A stretch of DNA of 64,000 nucleotides from Subtercola boreus (GTDB lineage: Bacteria; Actinomycetota; Actinomycetes; Actinomycetales; Microbacteriaceae): positions 186,001 to 250,000 of the forward strand of contig NZ_NBXA01000003.1 of NCBI RefSeq assembly GCF_003399625.1, written 5' to 3'. Under the pieces are notes generated by a model. The model was not told the DNA's origin, did not search any database, and saw nothing but the letters and a program-made list of their open reading frames with translations. The position numbers and the translations under genes are program-made. Shown piece by piece: positions 19,326 to 28,895 of the stretch; within the stretch, counting starts at the first letter, position 1, and each line of letters begins with the position of its first letter.

Positions 19326-20375
19326 TCAGTCGCGGTCGTACGGAACCGACGAGTCGAGCGTGAGCGCGCCGTCCGGCAGCCACCGCACCGAGAGCCCCAC
19401 TCCGGGCGTCACCAGGCCCGAGTCCGGGTCCCGGTAGTCACGCGTCGCGAGCGACACCTGCAGCCCCCGGGTCGCCACCCGGTCGACGTCGTCGCAGGTG
19501 TAGCCGTAGTCGACCGGGTTGCCGTAGACCACGAGGCACACCTGGTTGGACGAGCTGATGGCGGCATAGACCGCCCCCGGACTGTTCTGGGAGACGTTCA
19601 GCGCCCGGAAGGTCGAGACCAGGAGCTCCTGCGCGGGTTCTGACGGCGGGAGGTCGGCGACCAGCTGCCCGTGGGAGAAGACCGCGGAGTACGAGTCGGC
19701 GCCGATCCCCGGCGGGAAGTTCGGGTAGGGCGCCGCCGTGAGCCGTGGTGTGGGAGCGGCGGAGCCGTCGCCGCCCGTGGCGCTGTAGCTCGACCCGCCG
19801 TCGGCCGCAGCCGTTCCGGCCCCGTCGGCGGCGCTCTCGGCGGCGTTGTCGCCATTGTCGCCCGGGGCTCCGTTCGCACTGTTCCCGACACTCTTGCCCG
19901 CGCTGTCGCCGTCGGCAGCGATGCCGGCCCCGCCTGCTGCGGACTGGGACGCGATCACCGTGGTCGCCACGAACACTGCCGCCCCGGCCAGGCAGCCTGC
20001 CGCGATGAAGGCTCCGGCCAGCAGCACGGTGGTCCTCCGGCGCATGGCCGGCCGGGCATCCAGAGTCGCGAGGGCCTCAGCGAGTGCCCGTTCCGTCTCG
20101 GCTCGTTCACTCTCGAGCGATGTGCCGATGGCGTCGAGTTCACTCTGGGCGGCGAGAGCCCTGACCTCCTCGCCCGCTCCGGAGGGCCGGGCGAAGGCGG
20201 CGCGCTGCAGACCGGCGAGCGCCCTCCGCGGCGCCGGTTCCCCCGACGGGCAGTCGGCAGACGGATGATCGAGCCACCACAGTGCGTCGCCGACGTCATA
20301 CGCACCGTCGTATTCGGCTTCGACGGCGTGCCGGAATCGCGCGTCGCGCTCGAAGCGAGCGTGCCAGTCGGTCAT
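19326..20375 (-). CDS. Single-pass membrane protein of unknown function
   Basis: I do not recognise this 349-residue protein. Residues 1-110 are a cytoplasmic helical region rich in Ala/Glu/Arg with WWLDHP. A transmembrane helix follows at about 117-138 after MRRRTT. A Gly/Ala/Asp/Ser-rich disordered linker comes next at about 140-210, then an extracellular C-terminal domain containing CLVVYGNPVDYGYTC, probably a disulfide-bonded pair. The architecture resembles anti-sigma or membrane sensor proteins but no sigma gene adjoins. GGAGGTGACC supports ATG 20375. Confidence 0.6.
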   Translation of the reverse strand: MTDWHARFERDARFRHAVEAEYDGAYDVGDALWWLDHPSADCPSGEPAPRRALAGLQRAAFARPSGAGEEVRALAAQSELDAIGTSLESERAETERALAEALATLDARPAMRRRTTVLLAGAFIAAGCLAGAAVFVATTVIASQSAAGGAGIAADGDSAGKSVGNSANGAPGDNGDNAAESAADGAGTAAADGGSSYSATGGDGSAAPTPRLTAAPYPNFPPGIGADSYSAVFSHGQLVADLPPSEPAQELLVSTFRALNVSQNSPGAVYAAISSSNQVCLVVYGNPVDYGYTCDDVDRVATRGLQVSLATRDYRDPDSGLVTPGVGLSVRWLPDGALTLDSSVPYDRD

Positions 20376-20483
20376 GGTCACCTCCGCCCTCCGCGCTCGG
20401 TCACGCGTACCGCTGTCGCGGCTCACCCCATCATCACCCGTCCGCCACCGTGACGCCAGCCCGCGCGCTGGTCCCGGGAGGGG

Positions 20484-21134
20484 TCAGCCGTGACCGCCGA
20501 GAGTGGTCGGCCCGGAGGTGGAGGGGTGGGCATCCGGAGCCGAAGCCAGCGCGCCCGCCGACACGTCGGAGTGCACGAAGTTCAGGTGCGAGCGCGACGC
20601 AGTCGGCCCGCGCTGGCCCTGGTAGCGGGAGCCGTAGACGCCGGAGCCGTACGGATGCTCGGCCGGCGAGCTGAGCTGGAAGAAGCAGAGCTGGCCGATC
20701 TTCATCCCCGGCCAGAGCTTGATGGGGAGGGTGGCGACGTTCGACAGCTCGAGGGTGACGTGGCCCGAGAATCCGGGGTCGATGAAGCCGGCGGTCGAGT
20801 GGGTGAGGAGCCCGAGGCGGCCGAGCGAACTCTTGCCCTCGAGGCGGGCAGCGATGTCGTCGGGCAGGGTGATGAGCTCGAAGGTCGAGCCGAGCACGAA
20901 CTCGCCGGGGTGCAGGATGAACGGCTCATCCGCTTTCGTCTCGATCAGCCGGGTCAGCTCGGGCTGGTCTTCGGCGGGGTCGATGAACGGGTACTTGTGG
21001 TTGTCGAACAGGCGGAAGAAGCGGTCGAGGCGCACATCCACACTCGACGGCTGCACCATGCGGGGCTCGAAGGGTTCGAGCCCGACCCGCCCGCTGCCCA
21101 ATTCGGCCCTGATGTCGCGGTCGCTGAGAAGCAT
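20484..21134 (-). CDS. dcd: dCTP deaminase (bifunctional deaminase/dUTPase type)
   Basis: Trimeric nucleotide hydrolase converting dCTP to dUMP in actinobacterial members, supplying thymidylate synthesis. The 216-residue protein has [12 protein letters not shown] at the start, the phosphate-binding [11 protein letters not shown], and the catalytic core [35 protein letters not shown] lies near the C-terminus. It carries an extra tail of about 30 residues rich in Ala/Ser/Gly/His beyond the usual end, probably disordered. Confidence 0.94.
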   Translation of the reverse strand: MLLSDRDIRAELGSGRVGLEPFEPRMVQPSSVDVRLDRFFRLFDNHKYPFIDPAEDQPELTRLIETKADEPFILHPGEFVLGSTFELITLPDDIAARLEGKSSLGRLGLLTHSTAGFIDPGFSGHVTLELSNVATLPIKLWPGMKIGQLCFFQLSSPAEHPYGSGVYGSRYQGQRGPTASRSHLNFVHSDVSAGALASAPDAHPSTSGPTTLGGHG

Positions 21135-21163
21135 GCGGCCAGCCTACTGCGCCGCCAGAGCGG

Positions 21164-22735
21164 TCAGACCGACTGGGGCTGGGTGAAGAGGCCGCGTGGG
21201 TCGTGCTGCTGCTTCAGTTGCTGCAGGCGCGGGAGGTTCGCTCCGAAGTAGGCGGTCTGGGCATCCGGAACCGTGCTGTCGCAGTAGTTGACGTACGCCC
21301 AGTTCTGCCAGTGCGTGGTCATGGTGGTGCGAAAGCCACGCACGTAGGCGTCGAACGGCGCAGGGTCGGCACCGACCGCGAAGGTCGCCGTGTACTGCAC
21401 CGTCATGAGCGCCTTGCGGTGCACGAACGCCGTCGCGGCAGGGTCGACCGACGAGACGACGCCGCCCAGGGCATCCATCGAGATGCCGCCCTCGGTCATG
21501 CCCGTCACGGCCTGCGCCTGCTCGACGGCCGCCACGAGGTCGTGGATCCCCGATGCGTCGAGGGTCGTGTACGCGACGTTGGATGTGCCGGATGACGGCT
21601 CGCGCGTCAACGCCCCATCGGGGCCCGTCTTGCACTGGGCCAGCGGGGTGTTCTCACATCCTGCCTCGGTCATCATCGCCTCGAGGTAGGTGTGGTGGAA
21701 CGACTGGTTGTCGGTCGGCCGGGCGTCGACCCCCGCCAGCAGCGGCTTCAGCTGCTCCGGCAGGTCACCGATGTCGCCGGTCCAGGTGCCCGAGACCGAG
21801 ACGCTCGGAGTTCCGGTGTGCGACTGGCCGCCGAGCAGTTTGAGAGTCGACCAGAGCCGGTTGTCGGCGCCGGGCGCCCAGACCTGCCACGACGCGACGA
21901 CGTCGGATGCGCTGCTCCACGGCCACTCGACATACCAGGTGTTCACGTCTGGAGCCGACTGCGTTTCGAACATGAGCTTCGTGACGACGCCGAACTGGCC
22001 TCCACCGCCGCCCTGGCACGCCCAGAAGAGATCGGCATCCGTCTCCCTGCTGGCCTGGTGCACCGTGCCGTCTGCAGTCACGATCTCGACGCCGGTGAGC
22101 TGGTCGCAGGCGAGGCCGAACGAGCGCACCAGCACCCCGACGCCGCCGCCGAGGGTCAGTCCGGTCGCGCCGACGGTGGCGCAGGATCCGCCCGCGACGG
22201 CGCGGCCCGCCGAGCCGAGAGCACTGTAGACCTCGACGAGGGTGGCTCCCGCACCGACGCTGGCCGTGGTTCCGTCTGCTGAGAGCGCGACGTCGGTGAG
22301 CGTGGCGGTGCTGATCACGAGGGAGGGTGCGACGCCGGTTCCGGATGCTCCGCCCGCCGAGTATCCGATGTAGTTGTGTCCGCCGGAGCGGAGCGCGATC
22401 GGCACACCGTACTTCGTGGCGAAGGCGAGCCCGGCGGCGACGTCTGCCGCGCCTGCGGCCTCGAGCACGGCGAGCGGCTGCGCGTCGTCGAACCGCGGGT
22501 TCTCGGTGAGTGCTCCGGAAGCGTAGCCGGCGTCGGCGGGGAGGAGCAGGCTTCCGGTGACGGCGGCGGTCAGCTCACTCCACACCGGCGGGCCCTCGGG
22601 AGTCGGTGGTGGGGTGCCCGGTGAGGCCGTGCCCGTCGACTCCGGAGCGGGGGCGGTGCACGCGGCGAGCAGGGCGGCCGTCGCTGCGGAGCCCCCCGCC
22701 GCAATCAGGAAACGGCGGCGGGTGAGTGCGGGCAT
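21164..22735 (-). CDS. Secreted FAD-linked oxidase (BBE-like), Tat lipoprotein
   Basis: Berberine-bridge-enzyme type flavoprotein, 523 residues. The N-terminus TRRRFLIAAGGSAATAALLAAC combines a twin-arginine motif with a lipobox, so export is folded via Tat with lipid anchoring. The PCMH FAD domain shows RSGGHNYIGYS, containing the His that is bicovalently linked in relatives, and LTLGGGVGVLVRSFGL. The C-terminal BBE motif is NWAYVNYCD. The family oxidises sugars, alkaloids or aromatic alcohols; the substrate here is unknown. It is divergent from a small DUF4190 protein. Confidence 0.85.
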   Translation of the reverse strand: MPALTRRRFLIAAGGSAATAALLAACTAPAPESTGTASPGTPPPTPEGPPVWSELTAAVTGSLLLPADAGYASGALTENPRFDDAQPLAVLEAAGAADVAAGLAFATKYGVPIALRSGGHNYIGYSAGGASGTGVAPSLVISTATLTDVALSADGTTASVGAGATLVEVYSALGSAGRAVAGGSCATVGATGLTLGGGVGVLVRSFGLACDQLTGVEIVTADGTVHQASRETDADLFWACQGGGGGQFGVVTKLMFETQSAPDVNTWYVEWPWSSASDVVASWQVWAPGADNRLWSTLKLLGGQSHTGTPSVSVSGTWTGDIGDLPEQLKPLLAGVDARPTDNQSFHHTYLEAMMTEAGCENTPLAQCKTGPDGALTREPSSGTSNVAYTTLDASGIHDLVAAVEQAQAVTGMTEGGISMDALGGVVSSVDPAATAFVHRKALMTVQYTATFAVGADPAPFDAYVRGFRTTMTTHWQNWAYVNYCDSTVPDAQTAYFGANLPRLQQLKQQHDPRGLFTQPQSV

Positions 22736-22863
22736 GCCGCAACTGTAGCGGCGCAGTCCCTTCCGTTGGTGCGGTTCTGAAGGCTCATCAGATTCGAATG
22801 TACTTCTGTGATGAATTCTCGTATTCTGGTGGAACCGATATTTCTTCGACTTTAGGATCACTG

Positions 22864-23124
22864 ATGACTGACACCTCCTACACCGGCAGCGCGCCGGCCA
22901 AACTCAACACGCTCTCGATCGTCGCCATCATCGGAGGGTTCCTGGTGCCGCTCGTCGGCATCGTTCTGGGCTTCTTCGCGCTCCGCCAGATCAAGGAGAC
23001 CGGCGAGCGCGGCCACGGCCTCGCGATGGCCGGCATCATCGTCGGCATCGCGCTCACCGTCATCTACGCGCTGATCGGCATCATCGGTGCCGTGGCCGGC
23101 GCCGCGATCAGCTCCGGGTACTGA
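22864..23124 (+). CDS. DUF4190 small membrane protein
   Basis: 86 residues with two hydrophobic helices: IVAIIGGFLVPLVGIVLGFFAL, then MAGIIVGIALTVIYALIGIIGAVAG. The intervening RQIKETGERGHGLA loop is the DUF4190 signature. Function unknown. The ATG follows AGGATC in a noticeably AT-rich 60-bp leader (22790-22860) that probably holds its promoter. Confidence 0.8.
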   Translation: MTDTSYTGSAPAKLNTLSIVAIIGGFLVPLVGIVLGFFALRQIKETGERGHGLAMAGIIVGIALTVIYALIGIIGAVAGAAISSGY

Positions 23125-23126
23125 CG

Positions 23127-23170
23127 GTGACGAACGGCCGCCGGACATCACCCCGACGACCGTTCGTCAC
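23127..23170. terminator. Inverted repeat between convergent genes, bidirectional terminator
   Basis: GTGACGAACGG and its exact complement CCGTTCGTCAC are separated by 22 nt, between the DUF4190 stop and the nuclease stop. There is no T-tract, as is common for actinobacterial terminators. Confidence 0.55.
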
Positions 23171-23196
23171 GCAGTCAGCGTCGCCGCCTCACCTTC

Positions 23197-26100
23197 TCAG
23201 GCGAGCCAGGGGAAGAGCGCCTTCAGCAGCGCCACGAAGTACGCGTGGAGCGCCGCCGCCACGGCCTGCAGCCAGGCCGTGAACGGGTCGACTGGCGGCG
23301 GGGTGACCGCCTTCGGCGTGACCGTCACCGGTACGCGCACGGTCGTGCCCGACTCCTTCGCAGTGATCACGATCGTGCTCGCACCAGAGGCGTTGGCGGG
23401 GATCGTGTAGGTCACGGTGGCAGCGCCGCCGCTCACTGCGGTGACGGTGCCGGAGGCGGTGTTGCCCGCCAGCGTCGTGGTCACCTTCGTGGTGACCGGG
23501 CTACCGAGCGACGTCAGGTCGAGCTTCGACAGGTTCAGAGTCACTGTGTTGCCGGCGACGACCGCGGCCGTCGGCGCGCCCGTCAGTGAGACCCCGCGAC
23601 GGTCGAACGCCGGCGAGACGGGGCTCTTCGCCGCGAGGAAGCTGATCCACGCATCCCGGTCGATCAGGCCCGAGTCGCGGGTGTTCGTCCCTGCCGTGAA
23701 ACCGCGGAAGTTGTCGCCGCCCTGCACGAGAAAGCTGAACGATCCGATGCGGTAGGCCTTCCGGGCATCCAGAGGCGCACCGTTCACCGTGACGGAGGTG
23801 ATGCGGTCACCGGATGCCCGACTGGCGTCGTACGTGTAGGTCACGTTCTTCGACAGGCCGAGGGCCAGGAATGGACGTGAAGGCACGGTGCCCGCCGCAT
23901 CCGTCTGCCACTGCTGCTCGAGCACGGTCTTGAACTGCGCCCCGGTCAGCGTGGTCGTGTACAGATTGTTCACGAATGGCAGCACGGCGTTGGCTTCGGC
24001 GTAGGTCACCACGCCATCGCCTTCACCGACCGAGGAGGATCTGTAGAGCAGGTCGCTCCGGAGCCCGCCGGGGTTCACCACGCCGATCTCGGCGCCACCG
24101 AGGTTGGCGGGCGCGAGAGCCGACACGAGTGAATCGGCGACGAGATTGCCGAGCGTCGATTCGCTGGCCCGGTCATCCCGAACCGTTCCGTTTGTCGTGT
24201 AGGCGGTCGTGATGTCCTTGGTGATGGTCGCGACCGGCTTGTTGCCGATCGTCGCGGCGCTCGCGATGGCGGCATCGACGATCCTCTTCACCTCGGCCAC
24301 GCGCGGGTACGTCGCCACCAGGGTGGTGTCGGCGACCGTGGTGCGCGGCACGTTCCGGGCCGTGTACTTCACGACCGCGTCATCCGCGTTGCGGTCGACG
24401 CTCAGAACGACCTGGCCGATGTTCTCACCGTAACTGCCGGTCTGGAGCACCGGACGGGTCTTGCCGGCCTGGCCCGGGATGGGCGCATCCCACGAATACT
24501 GCTTGTGGGTGTGGCCGGTGAAGATGGCGTCGACGTCGGCGCTCGTCTGGGTGACGATCTTCGAGAAGGCGCTGTCGGTCACCCCGACCTCCTGCTCGAG
24601 GCTCGCGCCGTCGGGCGTTCCGGCGCCCGCACCCTCGTGGTACTCAGCCACGAACACGTCGGCAGCATCCGTGGCCTCGAGCTTCGCGACCACCCGGTTG
24701 ACGGCGGCGACGGGGTCACCGAAGTCGAGCGAGGCGATCCCGGCGGGCGACACCAGAGTGGGCGTCTCGACGGTGACCGCACCGATGATGGCGATGCGCA
24801 CCCCGTTCACCGTGACGACCTTGTATTCCGGCAGGGCCGGCGTGGTCGTGCCCTTCAGGTAGACGTTCGCGCCCAGGTAGTCCCAGTTCGCGGCGTCCGT
24901 CACCCGGCCGGTCAGGTCGGTGAAACCCTGGTCGAATTCGTGGTTGCCGACCGCCGAGGCCGTGAGGCCCAGGGCGTTCAGCACGTCGATCGTGGGCTTG
25001 TCCTGCTGCGATGACGAGGCGAACAGACTCGCGCCGATGTTGTCACCGTCGCTCAGCAGCAGGCTCGAGCCGTCGCCCTTCTCGGCCTTCAGCTGCTCGA
25101 CGGTTCCGGCGAACTTCACCGTGTTGGCGTCGATCCGACCGTGGAAGTCGTTGATGTTCAGCAGGTTGAGGTCGACGACGTCGGCCTTCGGCGCGAGGTT
25201 CAGTCCGACGACGATCGGATCGTGGTCGCTCGAACGATAGGGGTTCGCCTGGTAGAAGTCGGTCGCGTTGTAGTTGTTGCGGCTGTACTCCAGGGCGATC
25301 GACTCGACCGAGTTGATGTTCCAGACGTCGACGGCGTTCACCGACGTGTTGGCAGCCGAATTCGCGAAGAGGTGGTCGAGCGAACCGACGGCGCCGTCGA
25401 AGGCGTAGGTCGACTTGCCCGTGGTGGACCCGAGGTCGACGTAACCGGCCGCGACGAGCACGTCGATCGGGTCTTCCTTCAGGTAGGCGTTGAAGTCGCC
25501 GTCGAGCAGCACGCGGTCGATCTTCGACGACGCCTTCATCGTGTCGGCGAACGCGACGAGGGCCTTAGCCTGGTTGACGCGGGAGGCATTGGATGCCCCC
25601 TGGCCGTCGCCCTGGTCGGCGTCGACCCCCGAGCCGGAACCCTTCGACTTGAAGTGGTTCACGATTGCGAGGAACGAGGTCGAATCGGCCCCACCCTTCA
25701 GCTTGAACGCCTGGGCGAGCGGCTGGCGGGCGTTGACGAAGGCGGGATCATCCAGAACCGACGACGCGCCCACGGTCTCGAGCACGGCGGGCTTGTAGAT
25801 GAAGGCCGTGCGGATGACGTCCTCCGTCGCCGGCAGCGTGGCCGGTGACGGAACGAACGCCCAGGTGCCGGCGCCCGCGGCGCTGTTGAGTGCGTCGGCG
25901 AGGGTCGACAGCGCGGTGTCACGGGGCTTGCCGAAGCGGACCGAATTCTCGATCTCCTCGAGCGACACCACGTCGGCGTCGAGCGCATTGATCGCCGAGA
26001 CGATCTTCGCCTGCTGGCGCTCGAGGTCGTCGGCGTTCGCGGCACCCCGGGCGTCGCAGCCACTGTTGACCGTGTTCGGGTTTCCGGCGCGGTCGGTGTA

Positions 26101-27744
26101 GTACGTGCATCCGGCGATCGAGTCCCCGGTGGTGGTGAAGTAGTTCAACACGTTGAACGAGGCGAGAGTCGCGTCGCCGCCCACGGTGGCCGGGGCCGCG
26201 GTGCGCGTGTTCGCAAACGTGGCGGGCTGCACGGTGGCGGCGTTTGCGGCGGTGAGCTGCTGGGTCGGCTGGAAGTTCCAGGTGCCGAACCGGTAGTCGA
26301 GCACGACGGGCTTGGTGAGCGTCGCGGCAGCGCCGATCCGCACCGGGTTCGTGGTCGACAGGTAGGGCAGTGGGGTCGCCTTGTTGGCCGCGGTGTTGAA
26401 GTTGAGGCTCGAACCGTCGTCGAGCGTGACGCTGCGGGCCGCATTCGCCGCGACGAGGGCGGTGTACTCGGCGCTGCCGGGTTCGGTGACGGCGGTGGGG
26501 GTGTCGAGCGGTTTCGTGCCCTGCGCGAGCACGATCGACGCGTAGAAGTTCGTGTCGTAGTTGTCGGTGACGGTGAAGTCGCCGGCGGGAGCGAGCAGCA
26601 TGCCCTCGAGCGACTCGCGTTGGAGGGCATCCGTCGGCAGCTCGTTGGTGACGGGCACGGGCGGGGCGACCGCGTCGTTCAGCACGGTGAGTCCGCCTGC
26701 GTCGACGGTCAGCTCGGTGAGTCCCGAGAACTCGGAGACGACGCCGGTGACCCTGACGTGACTGCCGATGGTGGCCTGGCCGACCGTCGTCGCGGAGAAC
26801 ACGTAGAGGCCGTCGGAGGCCTTCTGCGTGCTGAAGTCGCGGGTTCCGCCGGTGCCGGGGGTCTGGATGAAGTATCCGTTGAAGCCGCCCGTGGGATAGC
26901 TCGCGGTGACGACACCGGTCGTGGTGACGGTCTGGCCGGCCAGCGGGCTCGTATCGGTGGCGCCCTGGATCTGGGCGATCGTGACGGTGTCGCCGGGCGT
27001 CGGGGCGCCGGTGGTGGGCGGATCGGTCGGGGTGGGCGGATCCGTCGGGGTGGGCGGATCCGTCGGGGTGGGCGGATCCGTCGGGGTGGGCGTGCTGGCG
27101 TCCGAGGCCGCGTTCTGCGGAGTCGGAGCCCCGGCCCTGAAGTCGGACGCGTTGCTGTCACTGTCGGCCCCGCTGCCGCTCCGGGCGAGCGAGGTGGTGA
27201 CGGATGCCGCGGGAGCCGCCAGCGTCTCGTAGGTGTTCGACGTGCCGTAGCCAAGCAGGTCGACGATGGCGCTGTTGCCCGTCACCGATCCGGTGGGCGG
27301 GGCGGTCAACGCGGTGGTCTGGTTGGCGAGGAACAGGGTTCCGCCACCGGCGGCGAACGAAGCGCCGAGTGTCTGGTCTGGCGTCGGCAGTGCAGCACCG
27401 TTCGCAGCGTTCGAGGAACCGCCGATGAGGTAGTGGCCCTTCGCGGCGATAGTGCCGGTGAGCGGCAGCGTCGCGGTGGGGTTGGCGGTGCCCGTGGCCG
27501 ACCGGTACTGCAGCGACATCGACGACAGCGAGATCGGGGCGTTCGTGGGATTGTAGAGCTCGACGAACTTGTTGAGGTAGGTCGCTCCAGCGCTGCCACC
27601 GTTGAGGTACGCCTCGCTGATGACGACGCCCGTGCCGGCGGGAGCGGCGAAGGCGGGAGCGGCCGCGAGCGGCGCAACGGCCAGCCCGAGGGCGGTGAGG
27701 ACGGCGATGCCCAGCTGGGATCGCCTGGCGGATCTGTGGCGCAT
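23197..27744 (-). CDS. Secreted ExeM/NucH-type nuclease fused to 5'-nucleotidase
   Basis: 1515-residue multidomain exoprotein. Order: Sec signal peptide ending AFAAPAG (1-35); lamin-tail domain (about 36-205, VVISEAYLNG, FVELYNPT); Pro/Thr linker of TDPPTP repeats (about 215-250); OB-fold (about 250-350); endonuclease/exonuclease/phosphatase domain (about 530-855; VSLEEIEN, NHFKSKGS, DGDFNAY, SDHDPIVVG); metallophosphoesterase (about 860-1110; NINDFHGRID, SDGDN, GNHEFDQG, GHTHKQ); 5'-nucleotidase C-domain (about 1150-1340); Ig-like domain; a hydrophobic C-terminal end. It likely degrades extracellular DNA through nucleotides to nucleosides and phosphate in one polypeptide. The last 30 residues (FTAWLQAVAAALHAYFV...) resemble an amphipathic or membrane helix, with no LPXTG. 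Confidence 0.9.
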   Translation of the reverse strand: MRHRSARRSQLGIAVLTALGLAVAPLAAAPAFAAPAGTGVVISEAYLNGGSAGATYLNKFVELYNPTNAPISLSSMSLQYRSATGTANPTATLPLTGTIAAKGHYLIGGSSNAANGAALPTPDQTLGASFAAGGGTLFLANQTTALTAPPTGSVTGNSAIVDLLGYGTSNTYETLAAPAASVTTSLARSGSGADSDSNASDFRAGAPTPQNAASDASTPTPTDPPTPTDPPTPTDPPTPTDPPTTGAPTPGDTVTIAQIQGATDTSPLAGQTVTTTGVVTASYPTGGFNGYFIQTPGTGGTRDFSTQKASDGLYVFSATTVGQATIGSHVRVTGVVSEFSGLTELTVDAGGLTVLNDAVAPPVPVTNELPTDALQRESLEGMLLAPAGDFTVTDNYDTNFYASIVLAQGTKPLDTPTAVTEPGSAEYTALVAANAARSVTLDDGSSLNFNTAANKATPLPYLSTTNPVRIGAAATLTKPVVLDYRFGTWNFQPTQQLTAANAATVQPATFANTRTAAPATVGGDATLASFNVLNYFTTTGDSIAGCTYYTDRAGNPNTVNSGCDARGAANADDLERQQAKIVSAINALDADVVSLEEIENSVRFGKPRDTALSTLADALNSAAGAGTWAFVPSPATLPATEDVIRTAFIYKPAVLETVGASSVLDDPAFVNARQPLAQAFKLKGGADSTSFLAIVNHFKSKGSGSGVDADQGDGQGASNASRVNQAKALVAFADTMKASSKIDRVLLDGDFNAYLKEDPIDVLVAAGYVDLGSTTGKSTYAFDGAVGSLDHLFANSAANTSVNAVDVWNINSVESIALEYSRNNYNATDFYQANPYRSSDHDPIVVGLNLAPKADVVDLNLLNINDFHGRIDANTVKFAGTVEQLKAEKGDGSSLLLSDGDNIGASLFASSSQQDKPTIDVLNALGLTASAVGNHEFDQGFTDLTGRVTDAANWDYLGANVYLKGTTTPALPEYKVVTVNGVRIAIIGAVTVETPTLVSPAGIASLDFGDPVAAVNRVVAKLEATDAADVFVAEYHEGAGAGTPDGASLEQEVGVTDSAFSKIVTQTSADVDAIFTGHTHKQYSWDAPIPGQAGKTRPVLQTGSYGENIGQVVLSVDRNADDAVVKYTARNVPRTTVADTTLVATYPRVAEVKRIVDAAIASAATIGNKPVATITKDITTAYTTNGTVRDDRASESTLGNLVADSLVSALAPANLGGAEIGVVNPGGLRSDLLYRSSSVGEGDGVVTYAEANAVLPFVNNLYTTTLTGAQFKTVLEQQWQTDAAGTVPSRPFLALGLSKNVTYTYDASRASGDRITSVTVNGAPLDARKAYRIGSFSFLVQGGDNFRGFTAGTNTRDSGLIDRDAWISFLAAKSPVSPAFDRRGVSLTGAPTAAVVAGNTVTLNLSKLDLTSLGSPVTTKVTTTLAGNTASGTVTAVSGGAATVTYTIPANASGASTIVITAKESGTTVRVPVTVTPKAVTPPPVDPFTAWLQAVAAALHAYFVALLKALFPWLA
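27014..27092. repeat. 18-bp tandem repeat encoding the TDPPTP linker
   Basis: About four copies of GTGGGCGGATCCGTCGGG in frame within the nuclease gene, encoding the Pro/Thr linker between the lamin-tail and OB domains. The copies are nearly identical at DNA level, so length is probably variable between strains. Confidence 0.85.
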
Positions 27745-27897
27745 TCGTGTGGTCTCCTCGGTGTCGGATCTCGCGCAACCCCTCGGTGCGCCTCTCAGGA
27801 GCCTGCGCGATTCATGTGAACTCCGCGTTACCGAACCGTGTACCTGCCGTTCGGTGATCGGCGCTGAGTCGCTATCTGGCCAGCCAAAACGCTGGTC

Positions 27898-27920
27898 AGA
27901 CCCCCATTCGGGGGGGGTCT
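27898..27920. terminator. Strong hairpin in divergent intergenic region
   Basis: AGACCCCC, ATTC(G), GGGGGGTCT: an 8-bp GC-rich stem followed by TTGCG. It sits between divergent start codons, so it is not a normal 3' terminator. It may be an attenuator in the lactonase leader or a stray element. Confidence 0.45.
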
Positions 27921-27994
27921 TGCGTCGCTGGTAACGAATTCATAACAAATGTGTCTCCTCTCAGAATTGCGGCGCTATGGAAGACACTGGTCAC

Positions 27995-28852
27995 ATGGCG
28001 ATGGCTGACCAACTCACAGACCCCGTGACACACCACGGAGAAGGCGCCGTCTGGAGCGACCTGTGGGGCGAACTCAAGTGGGTCGACATGCTCGCCGGGA
28101 CCGTGCTGTCGCTTCATCCGGAGACCGGAGCGGTCAGCCGGATGCCCGTGGGATCCCCCATCGCAGCGGCCGTGCGGCCCCGGCGAAACGGCGGCATGCT
28201 CGTCGTGACCGAACGCGAGTTCACGCTCTGGCGGGGCGACACACAGGAGTTCGCGACCCCGCCGCTCTGGCGGGATGACCTGCGCCGCTTCAACGAGGGC
28301 GGCTGCGATCCCTCCGGACGGATGCTCTGCGGCACCCTCGCGTACGCCGGAGACGTCGGCGGCGGCGAGATGTTCCGCCTGAACACCGACGGGAGCACCG
28401 AGCGCCTCTGGGGCGACGTGACGACATCGAACGGGCTCGGTTTCACGGCCTCGGGCGATCGGATGTACTACATCGACTCAGAGACCCGGCGCATCGACGT
28501 GTTCGATGTCGGCGAGGACTCCACACTCTCCGACCGTCGCCCCTTCGCCCCGATCGAGGAGGGCCGGGGGTTCCCCGACGGGCTCTGGGTAGACGAACTC
28601 GACGGCGTCTGGGTCGCCCTCTACGGTGGTGGCGCCGTGCACCACTACGACAGCCGCGGCATCCTCGCCGACGTGATCGAACTGCCCGTCTCGAAGGTGA
28701 CGTCATGCTGTCTCGGCGGGCCCGACCGCAACACCCTGTTCATCACGACGTCACGGGAGCACCTCGCAGCAGACGAGGAGCCCGCCGCGGGCTCGCTCTT
28801 CACAGCGCAGGCGGGTGTGCGCGGCGTGGAGGCGCGCCCCTTCGCGGGCTGA
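27995..28852 (+). CDS. SMP-30/gluconolactonase/LRE-family lactonase
   Basis: Six-bladed beta-propeller hydrolase, about 285 residues, cytoplasmic, metal-dependent; relatives open sugar lactones. Metal-ligand regions are visible: HHGEGAVW (first Glu), TTSNGLGFT (Asn) and GFPDGLWVDELDGVWVA (Asp). RRFNEGGCDPSGRMLCGTL is the typical family core. Start candidates are ATG 27977, 27995 and 28001; 27995 has GGAAG about 11 nt upstream. No sugar dehydrogenase adjoins to define the substrate. Confidence 0.82.
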   Translation: MAMADQLTDPVTHHGEGAVWSDLWGELKWVDMLAGTVLSLHPETGAVSRMPVGSPIAAAVRPRRNGGMLVVTEREFTLWRGDTQEFATPPLWRDDLRRFNEGGCDPSGRMLCGTLAYAGDVGGGEMFRLNTDGSTERLWGDVTTSNGLGFTASGDRMYYIDSETRRIDVFDVGEDSTLSDRRPFAPIEEGRGFPDGLWVDELDGVWVALYGGGAVHHYDSRGILADVIELPVSKVTSCCLGGPDRNTLFITTSREHLAADEEPAAGSLFTAQAGVRGVEARPFAG

Positions 28853-28895
28853 GCGCCGAACGCGCGAATCTATGGCGCCCGGCCGAACGGCAGGG

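Noticed and set aside
27014-27092. Short regularly spaced repeats as a CRISPR array
   Set aside because: The 18-bp units are contiguous with no spacers and lie in frame in the nuclease gene, encoding a Pro/Thr linker.
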